The position numbers were made by a program, and so were the translations under genes. This document shows, in pieces, positions 51,961 to 61,685 of a stretch of DNA of 64,000 bases. The notes under the pieces are model-generated. The model saw only the letters and a list, made by a program, of their open reading frames with translations, did no database searches and was not told the origin of the DNA. Source of the DNA: JADKIH01 sp031417395 (GTDB lineage: Bacteria > Bacteroidota > Bacteroidia > AKYH767-A > 2013-40CM-41-45); the NCBI GenBank assembly GCA_031417395.1, contig JANOVM010000026.1, positions 1-64,000 of the forward strand, given 5' to 3'. Each line of letters opens with the position of its first letter. Positions within the stretch are counted from its first letter, which is position 1.

Positions 51961-52602
51961 CCTATCCTTAAAAACCTTCTTAAACTTCTCAACTTTCGGT
52001 GCAACAACAAACTGACAATAGGGTTGGTCGCCGTTTTGGTTGAAATAGTTTTGGTGATAGTCTTCCGCTTTGTAGAAAACTGAAAAGGGAGCGATTTCAG
52101 TAACAATTGGCTCTTTATAAGCACCTGATTTATCAAGATCTTTTTTGATTTGCTCTGCAAGTTGATGCTGTTCTTCATTATGATAAAAAATAACGGATCG
52201 GTATTGAGTACCAATATCATTTCCCTGACCATTAAGTTGTGTTGGGTCGTGAGATAAAAAGAAAGCTTGTAAAATATCTGAGTAGTTTAGTTTAGTAGAA
52301 TCGAAAACAACCTGCACCACTTCAGCATGGCCTGTGGTTCCGTTGCAAACTTCTTTATAGGAAGGGTTCTTAACTGTTCCTCCGGAAAATCCGGAGGTTA
52401 CGCTTACAACCCCATCCAGTATTTGATATTGTGCTTCTGTGCACCAGTAACAACCGCCGCCAATGGTAGCAGTATCAAGTTTTGAAATGTCTGTTGGTTT
52501 TTCTGTCATAGCTATTTTAGGTTGAAATTTTTTTTCCTGTGCGCATGAGGCTAAACACAATGCAAGCAAGGCAAGTGAAGTAATAAATAGTCCGGATTTC
52601 AT
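51952..52602 (-). CDS. msrA: Peptide-methionine (S)-S-oxide reductase, lipoprotein
   Basis: 216 residues. Lipoprotein signal peptide with lipobox LASC (Cys20). MsrA domain with catalytic Cys51 in GGGCYWCTEAQ and HDPTQLNGQGNDIGTQYRSV, split before GTQ. Repairs methionine-S-sulfoxide in cell-envelope proteins. The exported MsrA stands alone without an MsrB domain. Stop codon lies in a heptamer repeat. Confidence 0.94.
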   Translation of the reverse strand: MKSGLFITSLALLALCLASCAQEKKFQPKIAMTEKPTDISKLDTATIGGGCYWCTEAQYQILDGVVSVTSGFSGGTVKNPSYKEVCNGTTGHAEVVQVVFDSTKLNYSDILQAFFLSHDPTQLNGQGNDIGTQYRSVIFYHNEEQHQLAEQIKKDLDKSGAYKEPIVTEIAPFSVFYKAEDYHQNYFNQNGDQPYCQFVVAPKVEKFKKVFKDRLK

Positions 52603-52652
52603 TTCTGTAAAGATAAGAAAGTCTTAGTCGACGAATTACCTTTTGCAAAAAA

Positions 52653-54029
52653 TCATTTTTTCACTTCTTCCCCAAAAACAATCAACTCTCCATTTACTTT
52701 CTTCAAAAACGATTCAGCAACCTTTGCAGTATACTTTGCTTCTGCAAACCTTGCCATAGCTTCCTCATACGTCCGTTGCGCATCAAGAATCTCTGCATTG
52801 TTACTTGTTCCAATGCGGTAACGCTCCTGTGCTACAGTTAGCACTTCTTTTGCATAAACAATATTTTGTTCTTCAATGCGCAAAATAGCTAAAGCATCGT
52901 TAAAACTCCGCCAGGAATTGTATAGGTCGGCATTAACTTGTGCATTTGCCGATTCATATTCTAATTTAGCATTCGCTGCTTCTAATTTTACATTTTTTAC
53001 CTGATTGTTTATTGTAAATCCACGAAAAAGAGGCAATGATGCTGAAGCTCCGTAATTGAATCCATTGGATCGATTGTATAATATAAATCCTGCCTCATTA
53101 GTATTTTTAGAATAAGCATAATGAGCATTAATGTTGATGACAGGCATGCGAAGGGCTTTTATTTCTTTAAGCTCCAATTCAGCAATTCGCTTGTTATGTT
53201 TGTAATAACTCAGAAGGGAGTTTCTTTCAAAAGCAGACTTCTTTAATTCTTCGAGCTGTGGCTGATAAACAATAGTAACGCTGTCTTCTACCGTAAATAA
53301 TATCTCAACAGATCTGCCAAGTAATTGATTTAAGGAAATACGTTCAGCATCTGCTTCCGATTTAATTTTTATTTCCAGGGTTCGCTGACGGTTTAAATCG
53401 GTTTTAGCCTGAAGCAAATCAAGCCTTGAGCCCGAGCCATTGTTCAATTTACGTTCAGCAATCTTTTCTCTCTCCTGAGAAAATTTAATTTCTTCCTGTA
53501 TGGAACGGAGTAATTGTTGCTGCTTTACCATTGAATAATAAGCTTTGGTAACTTCCAAAATTGAATTCTCTATTTGCATTTGCAATTGCTCCTTCGATTG
53601 CAAGAAGCGCTCTGAAAGTTTTTCTTTAGTGCTGAACATTTTGAGCCCGTCGAAAATTGTCCAAACAGCCCCTATGTCACCACTCGTATTGTTAGCAGAA
53701 GCAGCCGTGCGGTTAACTTCATTTCCAGTATTGTATTTTTGCTTTAGTGAATTGGATGATTTTGTATAGCTTCCGTTTGCATCAATCCTGGGTAACATGC
53801 CGGCATTGCCGGCAGAATTATTATTTTCAGCCTGAAAGCTGTTATTCCCGGCAATGCGTATGTCGTAATTATTATTTAATACAATTTCAACTGCTTTTTG
53901 AAACTTCAAGAGGGAATCTTGTGAAAAAATTTTATTTGGGGAAAGAAAGAAAAAAATACTAAAAAAGAATATCCAATTAATGTATACTCTTTTACAATTA
54001 TTTTTTTTTATTTTATTAAAAATAATCAC
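52653..54029 (-). CDS. TolC-family outer-membrane efflux protein
   Basis: 458 residues, started at GTG 54029 in a GTGA overlap with the stop codon of the RND gene. Signal segment (VYINWIFFFSIFFFLSPNKIFS) precedes two repeated outer-membrane-efflux domains with long coiled-coil helices (for example SILEVTKAYYSMVKQQQLLR and ERYRIGTSNNAEILDAQRTY). Forms the outer-membrane channel of the RND pump encoded just upstream. Confidence 0.92.
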   Translation of the reverse strand: MIIFNKIKKNNCKRVYINWIFFFSIFFFLSPNKIFSQDSLLKFQKAVEIVLNNNYDIRIAGNNSFQAENNNSAGNAGMLPRIDANGSYTKSSNSLKQKYNTGNEVNRTAASANNTSGDIGAVWTIFDGLKMFSTKEKLSERFLQSKEQLQMQIENSILEVTKAYYSMVKQQQLLRSIQEEIKFSQEREKIAERKLNNGSGSRLDLLQAKTDLNRQRTLEIKIKSEADAERISLNQLLGRSVEILFTVEDSVTIVYQPQLEELKKSAFERNSLLSYYKHNKRIAELELKEIKALRMPVININAHYAYSKNTNEAGFILYNRSNGFNYGASASLPLFRGFTINNQVKNVKLEAANAKLEYESANAQVNADLYNSWRSFNDALAILRIEEQNIVYAKEVLTVAQERYRIGTSNNAEILDAQRTYEEAMARFAEAKYTAKVAESFLKKVNGELIVFGEEVKK

Positions 54030-57000
54030 GATTCTTTGTTCTTAATTTTCATTGAAATAAATGTATACATAGCAGGTATTACAAAAAGTGTAAGCACCAA
54101 TGAAAACAACAATCCTCCGGCTACAACTATTCCCATGGGCATTCTGCTTTGTGCTCCATTTCCAAGTCCTATGGCAATTGGCAATGCGCCTAACACTGTG
54201 GCAATGCTGGTCATCAAAATCGGGCGAAGTCTCAAAGTAGCTGCTTCAATTACTGCTTCTTTTAATGCAAGTCCATTTTCTTTCTGCTGATTGGCAAATT
54301 CAACTATAAGGATTCCATTTTTTGTCACCAATCCTATAAGCATTATTATACCTATCTGACTGAAGATATTTAATGTCTGGTTAAACATCCATAAAGCTAA
54401 TACCGCTCCTGCTAATGCCAGTGGAACTGTAAGCATAATTATGAGAGGGTCAGTAAAACTTTCAAATTGTGCTGCTAAAATTAAGTATATGAGAATCAAT
54501 GCCAGTATAAAAGCAAATAAAATATTTGATCCGCTTTCTGCAAAATCGCGGGAGGGACCTGTAAGCGCAGTTGAGAAAGATTCGTCCAATACTTTCTTAG
54601 AGATTTCATTCATTGCATTTATTCCATCTCCTATTGTTTTTCCGGGAGCAAGTCCTGCTGAAACGGTTGCTGATTTATACCTGTTAAAATGATACAATTG
54701 CGGCGGACTACTTTCATCACTTACCTTGATTAAATTGTCAAGCTGTATCATTTCACCATTATTGTTCTTAACATACAATGATTTCAAATCTAATGGCTCA
54801 TCACGGTAAGCTCTTTCCATTTGTGCAATAACCTGGTATTGCTTTCCGTTCATTGTAAAATATGAAATTCTTCTGCCGCTATAGGAAAGCTGTAATGTTT
54901 GTGCAATATCATTTACAGATACTCCCAATGCCGATGCTCTGTCTCTGTTAGTTGTTATATTTAATTCGGGTTTGTTGAATTTTAAGTTTACATCCACTCC
55001 CTGAAATACATTACTTTTATTGGCTTCCTCCATAAAAGCGGGTAGTACTTTCTTCAGTGCTTCGAAGTTTGGCGCCTGAATAACATATTGAACCGGTAGA
55101 CTGGTTCTTGCGGCCATACCAACACTTATAGTCTGTTCCTGAAGAACGAAAGCTCGTCCCTCGGGAAAAAAACTCAAATTTCTGTTTATCATATCAGCAA
55201 TCTTTTGCTGCGATCTTTTTCTTTCTTTGGGATCCTTTAATCCCAGACGAACAAAACCGGTATTTACTGCGCCTGATCCTGTAAAGCCCGGGGCAGTAAC
55301 GCTTAATACCAGTCTGTTTTCAGGTACGGAGTCGAGTACAAATTGAGTAAGTCTATCCATATACGAATCCATGTATTCGTAGGATGTTCCTTCAGGCGCT
55401 AAAACCTGAAGCCTTAAAAGACTCCGGTCTTCTAAGGGTGCCAATTCAGATTTCAATATTTTTCCAATGCCAAATATCATGATTGCACAGATGGCGAGAA
55501 TAGTTAATGCCCAGCCTCTGCGGTTAATAAAATTGGTGAGTGAATTTCTATAACCTTCAGTCATTCTGTGGAAAAAAGGTTCTGTTCTTTCGTAAAATCT
55601 TGAATGCTTGTGATTTTTTCGTGCAAGCTTAACGTTTAAGACAGGCGTAAGCGACAGTGAAACGAAAGCAGAAATAAGTATTGCCCCCGACATAACAATT
55701 CCGAATTCCCGAAACAACCTGCCAACAAAGCCCTGGAGAAATATAATGGGAAGAAAAACAACAGCCAGTGTAATGGACGTAGAAACAACAGCAAAGAAAA
55801 TTTCATTGGAACCTTTTTCAGCAGCCTCCATGGGCTTCATTCCCCGTTCAATCTTTCTGTAAATATTTTCAGTAACAACAATGCCATCATCCACTACAAG
55901 ACCTGTAGCAAGCACTATGGCAAGCAACGTCAATATATTAATGCTAAAACCTGCCAGATACATAATGAAAAAAGCACCAATTAAGGAAACAGGTATGTCG
56001 ATCAACGGCCGCAAAGCAATCAGCCAGTCACGGAAGAAAAGATAAATAATTAACACTACAAGCAAGAAAGCAATCAACAATGTTTCCTCAACCTCTCCTA
56101 TAGAGCGTCGGATAAAACCTGTATTGTCGAGGGCTATGCCAAGTTTAAAATCTTTTGGCAAATCCTTTTTTAACTGATCGAAACGTTTGTAGAATTCATC
56201 GGCAATCTCTATATAATTCGAGCCCGGCTGTGGTACAAGTCCCAAACCTATCATAGGAATTCCGGATTGTTTCAGAATTGTCTCTTCATTTTCTGCTCCA
56301 AGCTTAGCATAACCGACATCGCTGATACGAACGGGACTTCCGGCAACATTGGTAATGATTAGATTGTTAAAATCATCAACATTATTAAGTCTTCCGCGTG
56401 TGTTAACAATTAACTCTGTCGAATTCCCTGCGATTTTTCCGCCTGGCAATTCTATATTCTCTCTGTTAAGGGCATTTTGCAGATCGAGTGGAGTAAGATT
56501 GTATGCTGATAATTTTGCAGGATCGAGCCAGATCCTCATGGCGAATTTTTTCTCTCCCCATACCTGTATGGTGCTAACACCTGTAATCGTTTGCAGCCTT
56601 TCGAGAATTACAGTGGAAGCATAATCGCTTACTTCAAGCTGATTTCTACTGTCGCTTTGAACAGTCATGGAAATAATAGCTTCACTATTTGCATCGGACT
56701 TGGTAACAACAGGCGGCGCATCTATATCCTGCGGCAATTGTCTAATGGCTTGAGATACCTTATCACGAACATCATTTGCCGCCGCTTCGAGATCCACTTC
56801 CAGGTTGAATTCAACTGTAATGTTACTGCTTCCTTGATTGCTGGCAGACGATATAGTTCGAATACCGGCAATTCCGTTTATTGCTTTTTCAATAGGTTCC
56901 GTTATCTGTGACTCAATAACTTCTGCACTTGCTCCGGTATAAGCTGTACGAACGGTGATTATTGGAGGATCTACTGATGGGTATTCCCGTATTCCAAGAT

Positions 57001-57091
57001 AACGATATCCAATAAAGCCAAAAAGAATGATAACAATAGACATTACCATTGCCAATACCGGACGCTTCAGACTTATGGAAGAAAGTGACAC
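54026..57091 (-). CDS. RND efflux transporter permease (HAE1 type)
   Basis: 1021 residues, full length. Twelve membrane helices with two large periplasmic loops. The proton-relay aspartates are in GLVVDDGIVVTENIYRKIE near residue 400, and the family motif GVSTIQVWGEKKFAMRIWLD near 175 is typical. Starts with GTG immediately after the adaptor stop (TAAGTG), indicating translational coupling. Expels drugs, detergents or metabolites with the adjacent adaptor and channel; substrate not predictable. Confidence 0.94.
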   Translation of the reverse strand: MSLSSISLKRPVLAMVMSIVIILFGFIGYRYLGIREYPSVDPPIITVRTAYTGASAEVIESQITEPIEKAINGIAGIRTISSASNQGSSNITVEFNLEVDLEAAANDVRDKVSQAIRQLPQDIDAPPVVTKSDANSEAIISMTVQSDSRNQLEVSDYASTVILERLQTITGVSTIQVWGEKKFAMRIWLDPAKLSAYNLTPLDLQNALNRENIELPGGKIAGNSTELIVNTRGRLNNVDDFNNLIITNVAGSPVRISDVGYAKLGAENEETILKQSGIPMIGLGLVPQPGSNYIEIADEFYKRFDQLKKDLPKDFKLGIALDNTGFIRRSIGEVEETLLIAFLLVVLIIYLFFRDWLIALRPLIDIPVSLIGAFFIMYLAGFSINILTLLAIVLATGLVVDDGIVVTENIYRKIERGMKPMEAAEKGSNEIFFAVVSTSITLAVVFLPIIFLQGFVGRLFREFGIVMSGAILISAFVSLSLTPVLNVKLARKNHKHSRFYERTEPFFHRMTEGYRNSLTNFINRRGWALTILAICAIMIFGIGKILKSELAPLEDRSLLRLQVLAPEGTSYEYMDSYMDRLTQFVLDSVPENRLVLSVTAPGFTGSGAVNTGFVRLGLKDPKERKRSQQKIADMINRNLSFFPEGRAFVLQEQTISVGMAARTSLPVQYVIQAPNFEALKKVLPAFMEEANKSNVFQGVDVNLKFNKPELNITTNRDRASALGVSVNDIAQTLQLSYSGRRISYFTMNGKQYQVIAQMERAYRDEPLDLKSLYVKNNNGEMIQLDNLIKVSDESSPPQLYHFNRYKSATVSAGLAPGKTIGDGINAMNEISKKVLDESFSTALTGPSRDFAESGSNILFAFILALILIYLILAAQFESFTDPLIIMLTVPLALAGAVLALWMFNQTLNIFSQIGIIMLIGLVTKNGILIVEFANQQKENGLALKEAVIEAATLRLRPILMTSIATVLGALPIAIGLGNGAQSRMPMGIVVAGGLLFSLVLTLFVIPAMYTFISMKIKNKES

Positions 57092-58168
57092 TTATTTGGA
57101 TTTAAAAAAGGAATCTTTAATACTTATCGATAATTGCATTCCCGGTTTTGCCTGCATAATTCCTGTAATTAGTAAAGTATCACCTTCTTTTAAACCGGAG
57201 GTAATTTGAATAGAAGAATCGTTTCTAATTCCTGTTTCAACAGGGATTTTTTCTGCCTTACCATTTTTAGAAATAAAAACTTTTTGTCCTTTTAATTCAG
57301 GGACTACCGCTTGTGTCGGTATTAAAATTGCATTCTCTTCCTTTTTCAACGGGATTTCAATATGAGCAAATGCTCCGGGAAATAATTTCATTTCATTATT
57401 TTCGCAAACAGCGCGCACCAGAACGCTTCTTGTTTTCAAATCAATTTTAGGTTCAAAAGCGTAAATCTTACCCTTAAAGATTCCGTCGGATGATTCTGTT
57501 GTAAAATGTATTTCAGAATTTATATTAATCATTTTTCTGTACCGTTCGGGTAGAGAAAATTCAAGTTTAATGGGTTCGATGGACTGAATGGTAGCAATAG
57601 TTGTATTGGCAGTAAGAAAAGCACCGCGGCTGACAGATTTTAACCCGATTATGCCATCAAAAGGAGCAGCAATTTGAGTCTTACTCAGGTTAGAGCGAAT
57701 TAAATCGATGTCTGCTTTAATGGTATTCAACTGATTCAATGAAACATCATATTCCTGTTGACTGATTCCGTTTACGGTTAGTAAATCCTTTTGACGTTCT
57801 TCAGTCTTTTCAGCGATTTCTTTTTGAAGCTGAAGTTTTTTTAATTGTGCAAGTAAATCATCATCGTAAAGTGTTAGTAAAAGGTCTCCTTTTTTAACTC
57901 GTGAACCTTCTTTGAATATTATTGCAGTAATTTTTCCGGGAATTTCATTTTTAATATCAACTTCTTCGTTTGCCAGCAATGTTCCTGATGCGTAAATCAG
58001 GTTTTCCATTGAACTTGAGTTTACAACAATGGCATTTACTTTTAAAGGCTGCTTACCTGCCAAAGCCGGATTCATGGCAGTAGGTGAGGGCGAGCTGCAT
58101 TTATTAATATATACAACAACAGCAATAAAAAGTAAAGCAAGTAGTAAAATAAAACGTCCGGTTTTCAT
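57092..58168 (-). CDS. RND efflux periplasmic adaptor
   Basis: 358 residues with an N-terminal membrane anchor (GRFILLLALLFIAVVVYI) that also contains a possible lipobox-like Cys. Barrel-sandwich/lipoyl halves flank a short coiled-coil hairpin (LLAQLKKLQLQKEIAEKTEE), with the beta-barrel and membrane-proximal domains following. First gene of the adaptor, pump and channel operon. Confidence 0.9.
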   Translation of the reverse strand: MKTGRFILLLALLFIAVVVYINKCSSPSPTAMNPALAGKQPLKVNAIVVNSSSMENLIYASGTLLANEEVDIKNEIPGKITAIIFKEGSRVKKGDLLLTLYDDDLLAQLKKLQLQKEIAEKTEERQKDLLTVNGISQQEYDVSLNQLNTIKADIDLIRSNLSKTQIAAPFDGIIGLKSVSRGAFLTANTTIATIQSIEPIKLEFSLPERYRKMININSEIHFTTESSDGIFKGKIYAFEPKIDLKTRSVLVRAVCENNEMKLFPGAFAHIEIPLKKEENAILIPTQAVVPELKGQKVFISKNGKAEKIPVETGIRNDSSIQITSGLKEGDTLLITGIMQAKPGMQLSISIKDSFFKSK

Positions 58169-58277
58169 ATAATTATTTTCTCATTTTGCCAAGATAGCAA
58201 TTACTTTTTTCACCCACGATATATCTTTGGATTATTTGAAACGGGAAGAAAGTCTTTAATTGTTTGATACAATTTTG

Positions 58278-59351
58278 TTACTTCCACTCGGCAATAAAAA
58301 GATTTGTATCATGTCCGCCGCTATTATTCCTGTTACTGGAAAAGACAAGTTTCTTACCGTCTCTTGAAAAAACAGGAAAAGCATCAAAAACATCATTGTA
58401 TGAAACCTGCTCCAAGTTTCTGCCTTTAAGATCACACATCCATAAATTAAAATGGTAACCCTTTTTAGCATGGTTGCTGGAAAAAATTACTTTTTTTCCA
58501 TCGGCAGTAAAATATGGTGCCCAGTTAGCTCCACCCAGGTGCGTCAATTGGCGAAGTCCGCTGCCATCGGCATTGCAAATAAATAGTTCCATATTGGTAG
58601 GCATTACCATACCTTGTTTCAATAAATCTTTATATATTTTAATTTCTTCATCAGTCTTTGGTCTGGATGCTCTAAAGATTAATTTCTTTCCATCGGGCGA
58701 AAAAAATGCTCCGCCATCATAACCTAAATCATGCGTAATTTGTTTTACATTACTTCCGTCTACATTCATTGTATAAAGCTCCAAATCGCCGCTGCGAAGT
58801 GATGTAAAAACTATTTTATCACCCTTTGGACTCAGTGTCGCTTCTGCATCATAACCGGGTGTGTTTGTTAGTTTTCTTTTAATTGTACCGTTTAAATCAG
58901 CAACGAATATGTCAAAGCTATCATAAATCGGCCAAACGTACTTATGGTCGGCGCGTGGTGCCGGCTTCGGTGGACATTCACCCGATGCTTCATGTGTTGA
59001 AGCATACAAAATCAAAGAATCACCCGGAAGAAAATAAGAACATGTCGTTCTTCCTTTTCCTGTACTTACAAGTTTTGGATTAAAATCATCAAGATTTGAA
59101 TAATATATCTGATCGCATGATACATTCCAGGCCGGATTCGTAACCTGAAAAACGATAGATTTATTGTTGAAACTGAAATATGCTTCAGCATTATCGCCAC
59201 CAAATGTTAATTGTCGTACCGATTTAAAATGTTTCTCTTCTTTAAAATGAATAGCTGAGTCTGGTTGGCTTATTACCTCTTTCTGACAATAAGCGTTTTG
59301 CGAAAGAGTTAAAAATGAATAAATTACTAAAAATGTAAAGGCTGCTTTCAT
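58278..59351 (-). CDS. TolB-like PD40 beta-propeller protein
   Basis: 357 residues, signal peptide FLVIYSFLTLSQNAYCQ. Six-bladed propeller made of PD40 repeats (LSPKGDKIVFTSLRSGDLEL, FSPDGKKLIFRASR, FTADGKKVIFSSNHA, FSRDGKKLVFSSNR). No peptidase domain follows. Possibly a periplasmic TolB-type scaffold or peptide-binding protein; lacks the TolB N-terminal domain. Lies between the RND operon and the divergent M13 peptidase gene. Confidence 0.88.
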   Translation of the reverse strand: MKAAFTFLVIYSFLTLSQNAYCQKEVISQPDSAIHFKEEKHFKSVRQLTFGGDNAEAYFSFNNKSIVFQVTNPAWNVSCDQIYYSNLDDFNPKLVSTGKGRTTCSYFLPGDSLILYASTHEASGECPPKPAPRADHKYVWPIYDSFDIFVADLNGTIKRKLTNTPGYDAEATLSPKGDKIVFTSLRSGDLELYTMNVDGSNVKQITHDLGYDGGAFFSPDGKKLIFRASRPKTDEEIKIYKDLLKQGMVMPTNMELFICNADGSGLRQLTHLGGANWAPYFTADGKKVIFSSNHAKKGYHFNLWMCDLKGRNLEQVSYNDVFDAFPVFSRDGKKLVFSSNRNNSGGHDTNLFIAEWK

Positions 59352-59510
59352 AAATTAAGTTTGTCAAAGCTAATAATTTCATCGGTTTAGAATTGTCATT
59401 ACATCATCAGTATTTATAAAATAATTATATTAATATTTCGAAATATTGAACTATTGATTAGTTTTAACAACTTCTTAAATGTTTAATTTCTCATTCATTC
59501 AAATATTCAT

Positions 59511-61565
59511 ATGTCCAAATTAAAGAAAACCTTATCAGCCTTTTTGATTTTTGCCGCTTGTTCAGGATGCAAGGAAAAATCGACCAATTTAACTTCTATT
59601 AAGGAAGATGATTTCCTGGTTCAATACATCGATAGTTCTGTTAAACCCGGTGATGATTTTTTCAAATTTGCAACCGGTAACTGGATGAAAAATAATCCAA
59701 TTCCGTCCAGTGAACGAAGATGGGGTATTGCTAATCTTGTCAGGAATGATATCTACGATCAAATACGCAGGATAAATGATGAAGCAGCAAAAAACTCGGA
59801 TTCTAAGAAGGGCAGCAATGCTCAAATGATTGGAGATTTCTGGGCTACGGGAATGGATTCTGCTAAGATAGATCAACAGGGTGTCACTCCTTTAATGCCT
59901 TATTTCGACAAGGTTGATGCAGTTAAAACTAAAGAGGAGCTTGTTTCACTTATTGGAGAATTCCAGATGTATGCAGGCTCGCCATTGTTTTCTCCGGCAA
60001 TTTTTCAGGATGAAAAAAATAGTGAAAAATTTGCTTTACATTTTTATCAGGGTGGTATAGGTTTGCCCGACAGAGATTATTATTTTAATAATGATTCACG
60101 CACACAGAATATCAGAAATGAATATAAAATACATGTGAAAAAAATGTTCATGCTTCTTGGGCTTGATGAAAGGAAAGCAAATGCCAATAGCGAAACAATT
60201 TTCAAAATTGAAGCAGACCTTGCAAAAGCTTCACGGAAAATTGAAGAAATGCGCGACCCTTACAGGAATTACAATAAAATGTCTCTTTCTGATTTTACAA
60301 AGCTGACGCCATCCATCCAATGGGATAAATTTCTTACTCAAATCAATATTAAAGGACTTGATTCCATAATCGTGGGCCAGCCGGAGTTTTATGTACAGGT
60401 TGAAAAAAGTTTGAAATCTATTAGTATCGACGACTGGAAAACTTATTTAAAATGGAATCTCCTCAATGCTTTTGCTGATAATTTAAGCGCGCCATTCGAT
60501 CAGCAGAATTTTCATTTTTTCGGTACCGTAATGTCGGGTACTACTGAGCAGCGCCCACGCTGGAAAAGAATTATGGATGAGGAAGAAGGATTTTTGGGAG
60601 ATGCCCTCGGACAGCTTTATGTAGCAAAATATGTTCCTGAAAAAATGCGTAAACGCTACGATGATCTTGTGCAAAATATGCTTGATACATACAAAGAGAG
60701 GATTCAGAAACTAGATTGGATGAGCGAAGGAACAAAAGCAAAAGCTGAATTTAAGCTTTCAAAAATAAACAGCAAAGTTTGTTATCCCGACAAATGGAAA
60801 GATTATTCAGGATTGGAAATCAGTCGTGATTCTCATTTACAAAATGTTATCAATTGCCATAAATGGCAGTATAACTATGAAGTTGCAAAATTGTATAAAC
60901 CCGTCGATCGCCAGGAATGGGAAATGACTCCGCAAACATATAATGCCTATTACAATCCCTCCAACAATGAAATTGTTCTTCCTGCAGCTCAGTTCCTGAT
61001 TCCCGGTCTGCCTGATTCTTTGGCTGATGATGCAATTATTTACGGCTATGCTGCAGCCAGTACAATTGGACATGAATTAACTCATGGCTTTGACGACCAA
61101 GGCAGACAATTCGATGCTTCCGGAAATCTTTCTAACTGGTGGACTTCCGAAGACTCATTAAAATTTAGTCAGCGTGCGAATATTCTAATCGAACATTTCA
61201 ATAATTATACTGTACTCGATAGCCTTAAGATTAATGGAGAAGCAACGCTCGGTGAAAATATGGCAGACCTTGGCGGTATCGTTATTGGATTGGATGCTTT
61301 CAAAAAAACAGAACAATACAAAAAAGGAGAGAAGACCGATGGGCTAACTCCTGTTCAAAGATATTTCCTTGGTTACACACTTGGCTGGCTGGGCCACACG
61401 CGTGATGCAGCTCTTGCCATGCAGGTTATGACAAACGTACATTCTCCAAACTTTCTGCGGGTAAACGGACCGTTCTCCCTCGTCCCTGAATTCTATGAAG
61501 CCTTTGGAATCAAAGAAGGCGATAAAATGTGGAGACCGGATTCGCTACGAGTTAAAATTTGGTAG
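59511..61565 (+). CDS. M13-family (neprilysin/PepO) metalloendopeptidase
   Basis: 684 residues, likely a lipoprotein (signal segment ending in FAACSGC, Cys17 or Cys20). M13 N-domain from FVQY-like VQYIDSSVKPGDDFFKFATG, catalytic HELTH at 521-525 with third ligand E582 in GENMADLGG, and C-terminal VNGPFSLVPEFYEAF. Degrades peptides up to about 40 residues. Followed by a cluster of GTCCCGTTAGGGAC palindromes. Confidence 0.95.
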   Translation: MSKLKKTLSAFLIFAACSGCKEKSTNLTSIKEDDFLVQYIDSSVKPGDDFFKFATGNWMKNNPIPSSERRWGIANLVRNDIYDQIRRINDEAAKNSDSKKGSNAQMIGDFWATGMDSAKIDQQGVTPLMPYFDKVDAVKTKEELVSLIGEFQMYAGSPLFSPAIFQDEKNSEKFALHFYQGGIGLPDRDYYFNNDSRTQNIRNEYKIHVKKMFMLLGLDERKANANSETIFKIEADLAKASRKIEEMRDPYRNYNKMSLSDFTKLTPSIQWDKFLTQINIKGLDSIIVGQPEFYVQVEKSLKSISIDDWKTYLKWNLLNAFADNLSAPFDQQNFHFFGTVMSGTTEQRPRWKRIMDEEEGFLGDALGQLYVAKYVPEKMRKRYDDLVQNMLDTYKERIQKLDWMSEGTKAKAEFKLSKINSKVCYPDKWKDYSGLEISRDSHLQNVINCHKWQYNYEVAKLYKPVDRQEWEMTPQTYNAYYNPSNNEIVLPAAQFLIPGLPDSLADDAIIYGYAAASTIGHELTHGFDDQGRQFDASGNLSNWWTSEDSLKFSQRANILIEHFNNYTVLDSLKINGEATLGENMADLGGIVIGLDAFKKTEQYKKGEKTDGLTPVQRYFLGYTLGWLGHTRDAALAMQVMTNVHSPNFLRVNGPFSLVPEFYEAFGIKEGDKMWRPDSLRVKIW

Positions 61566-61593
61566 AGGTTTATAATTCGTTAAACATCACTTC

Positions 61594-61685
61594 ATGTCCC
61601 GTTAGGGACTCAATCTCGGTAACCGTCCCGTCAGGGACGAAGCATCGGTAACACTCCATGTCCCGTAGGGACTCAATCTCGGTAA
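61594..61685. repeat. Three GTCCCGTnAGGGAC palindromic units
   Basis: Units at about 61594-61623, 61624-61652 and 61658-61685, each with a perfect short palindrome (GTCCCGTTAGGGAC, GTCCCGTCAGGGAC, GTCCCGTAGGGAC) and a TCGGTAA tail; units one and three also share CTCAATC. The last tail runs directly into the ATG of the next gene. Confidence 0.85.
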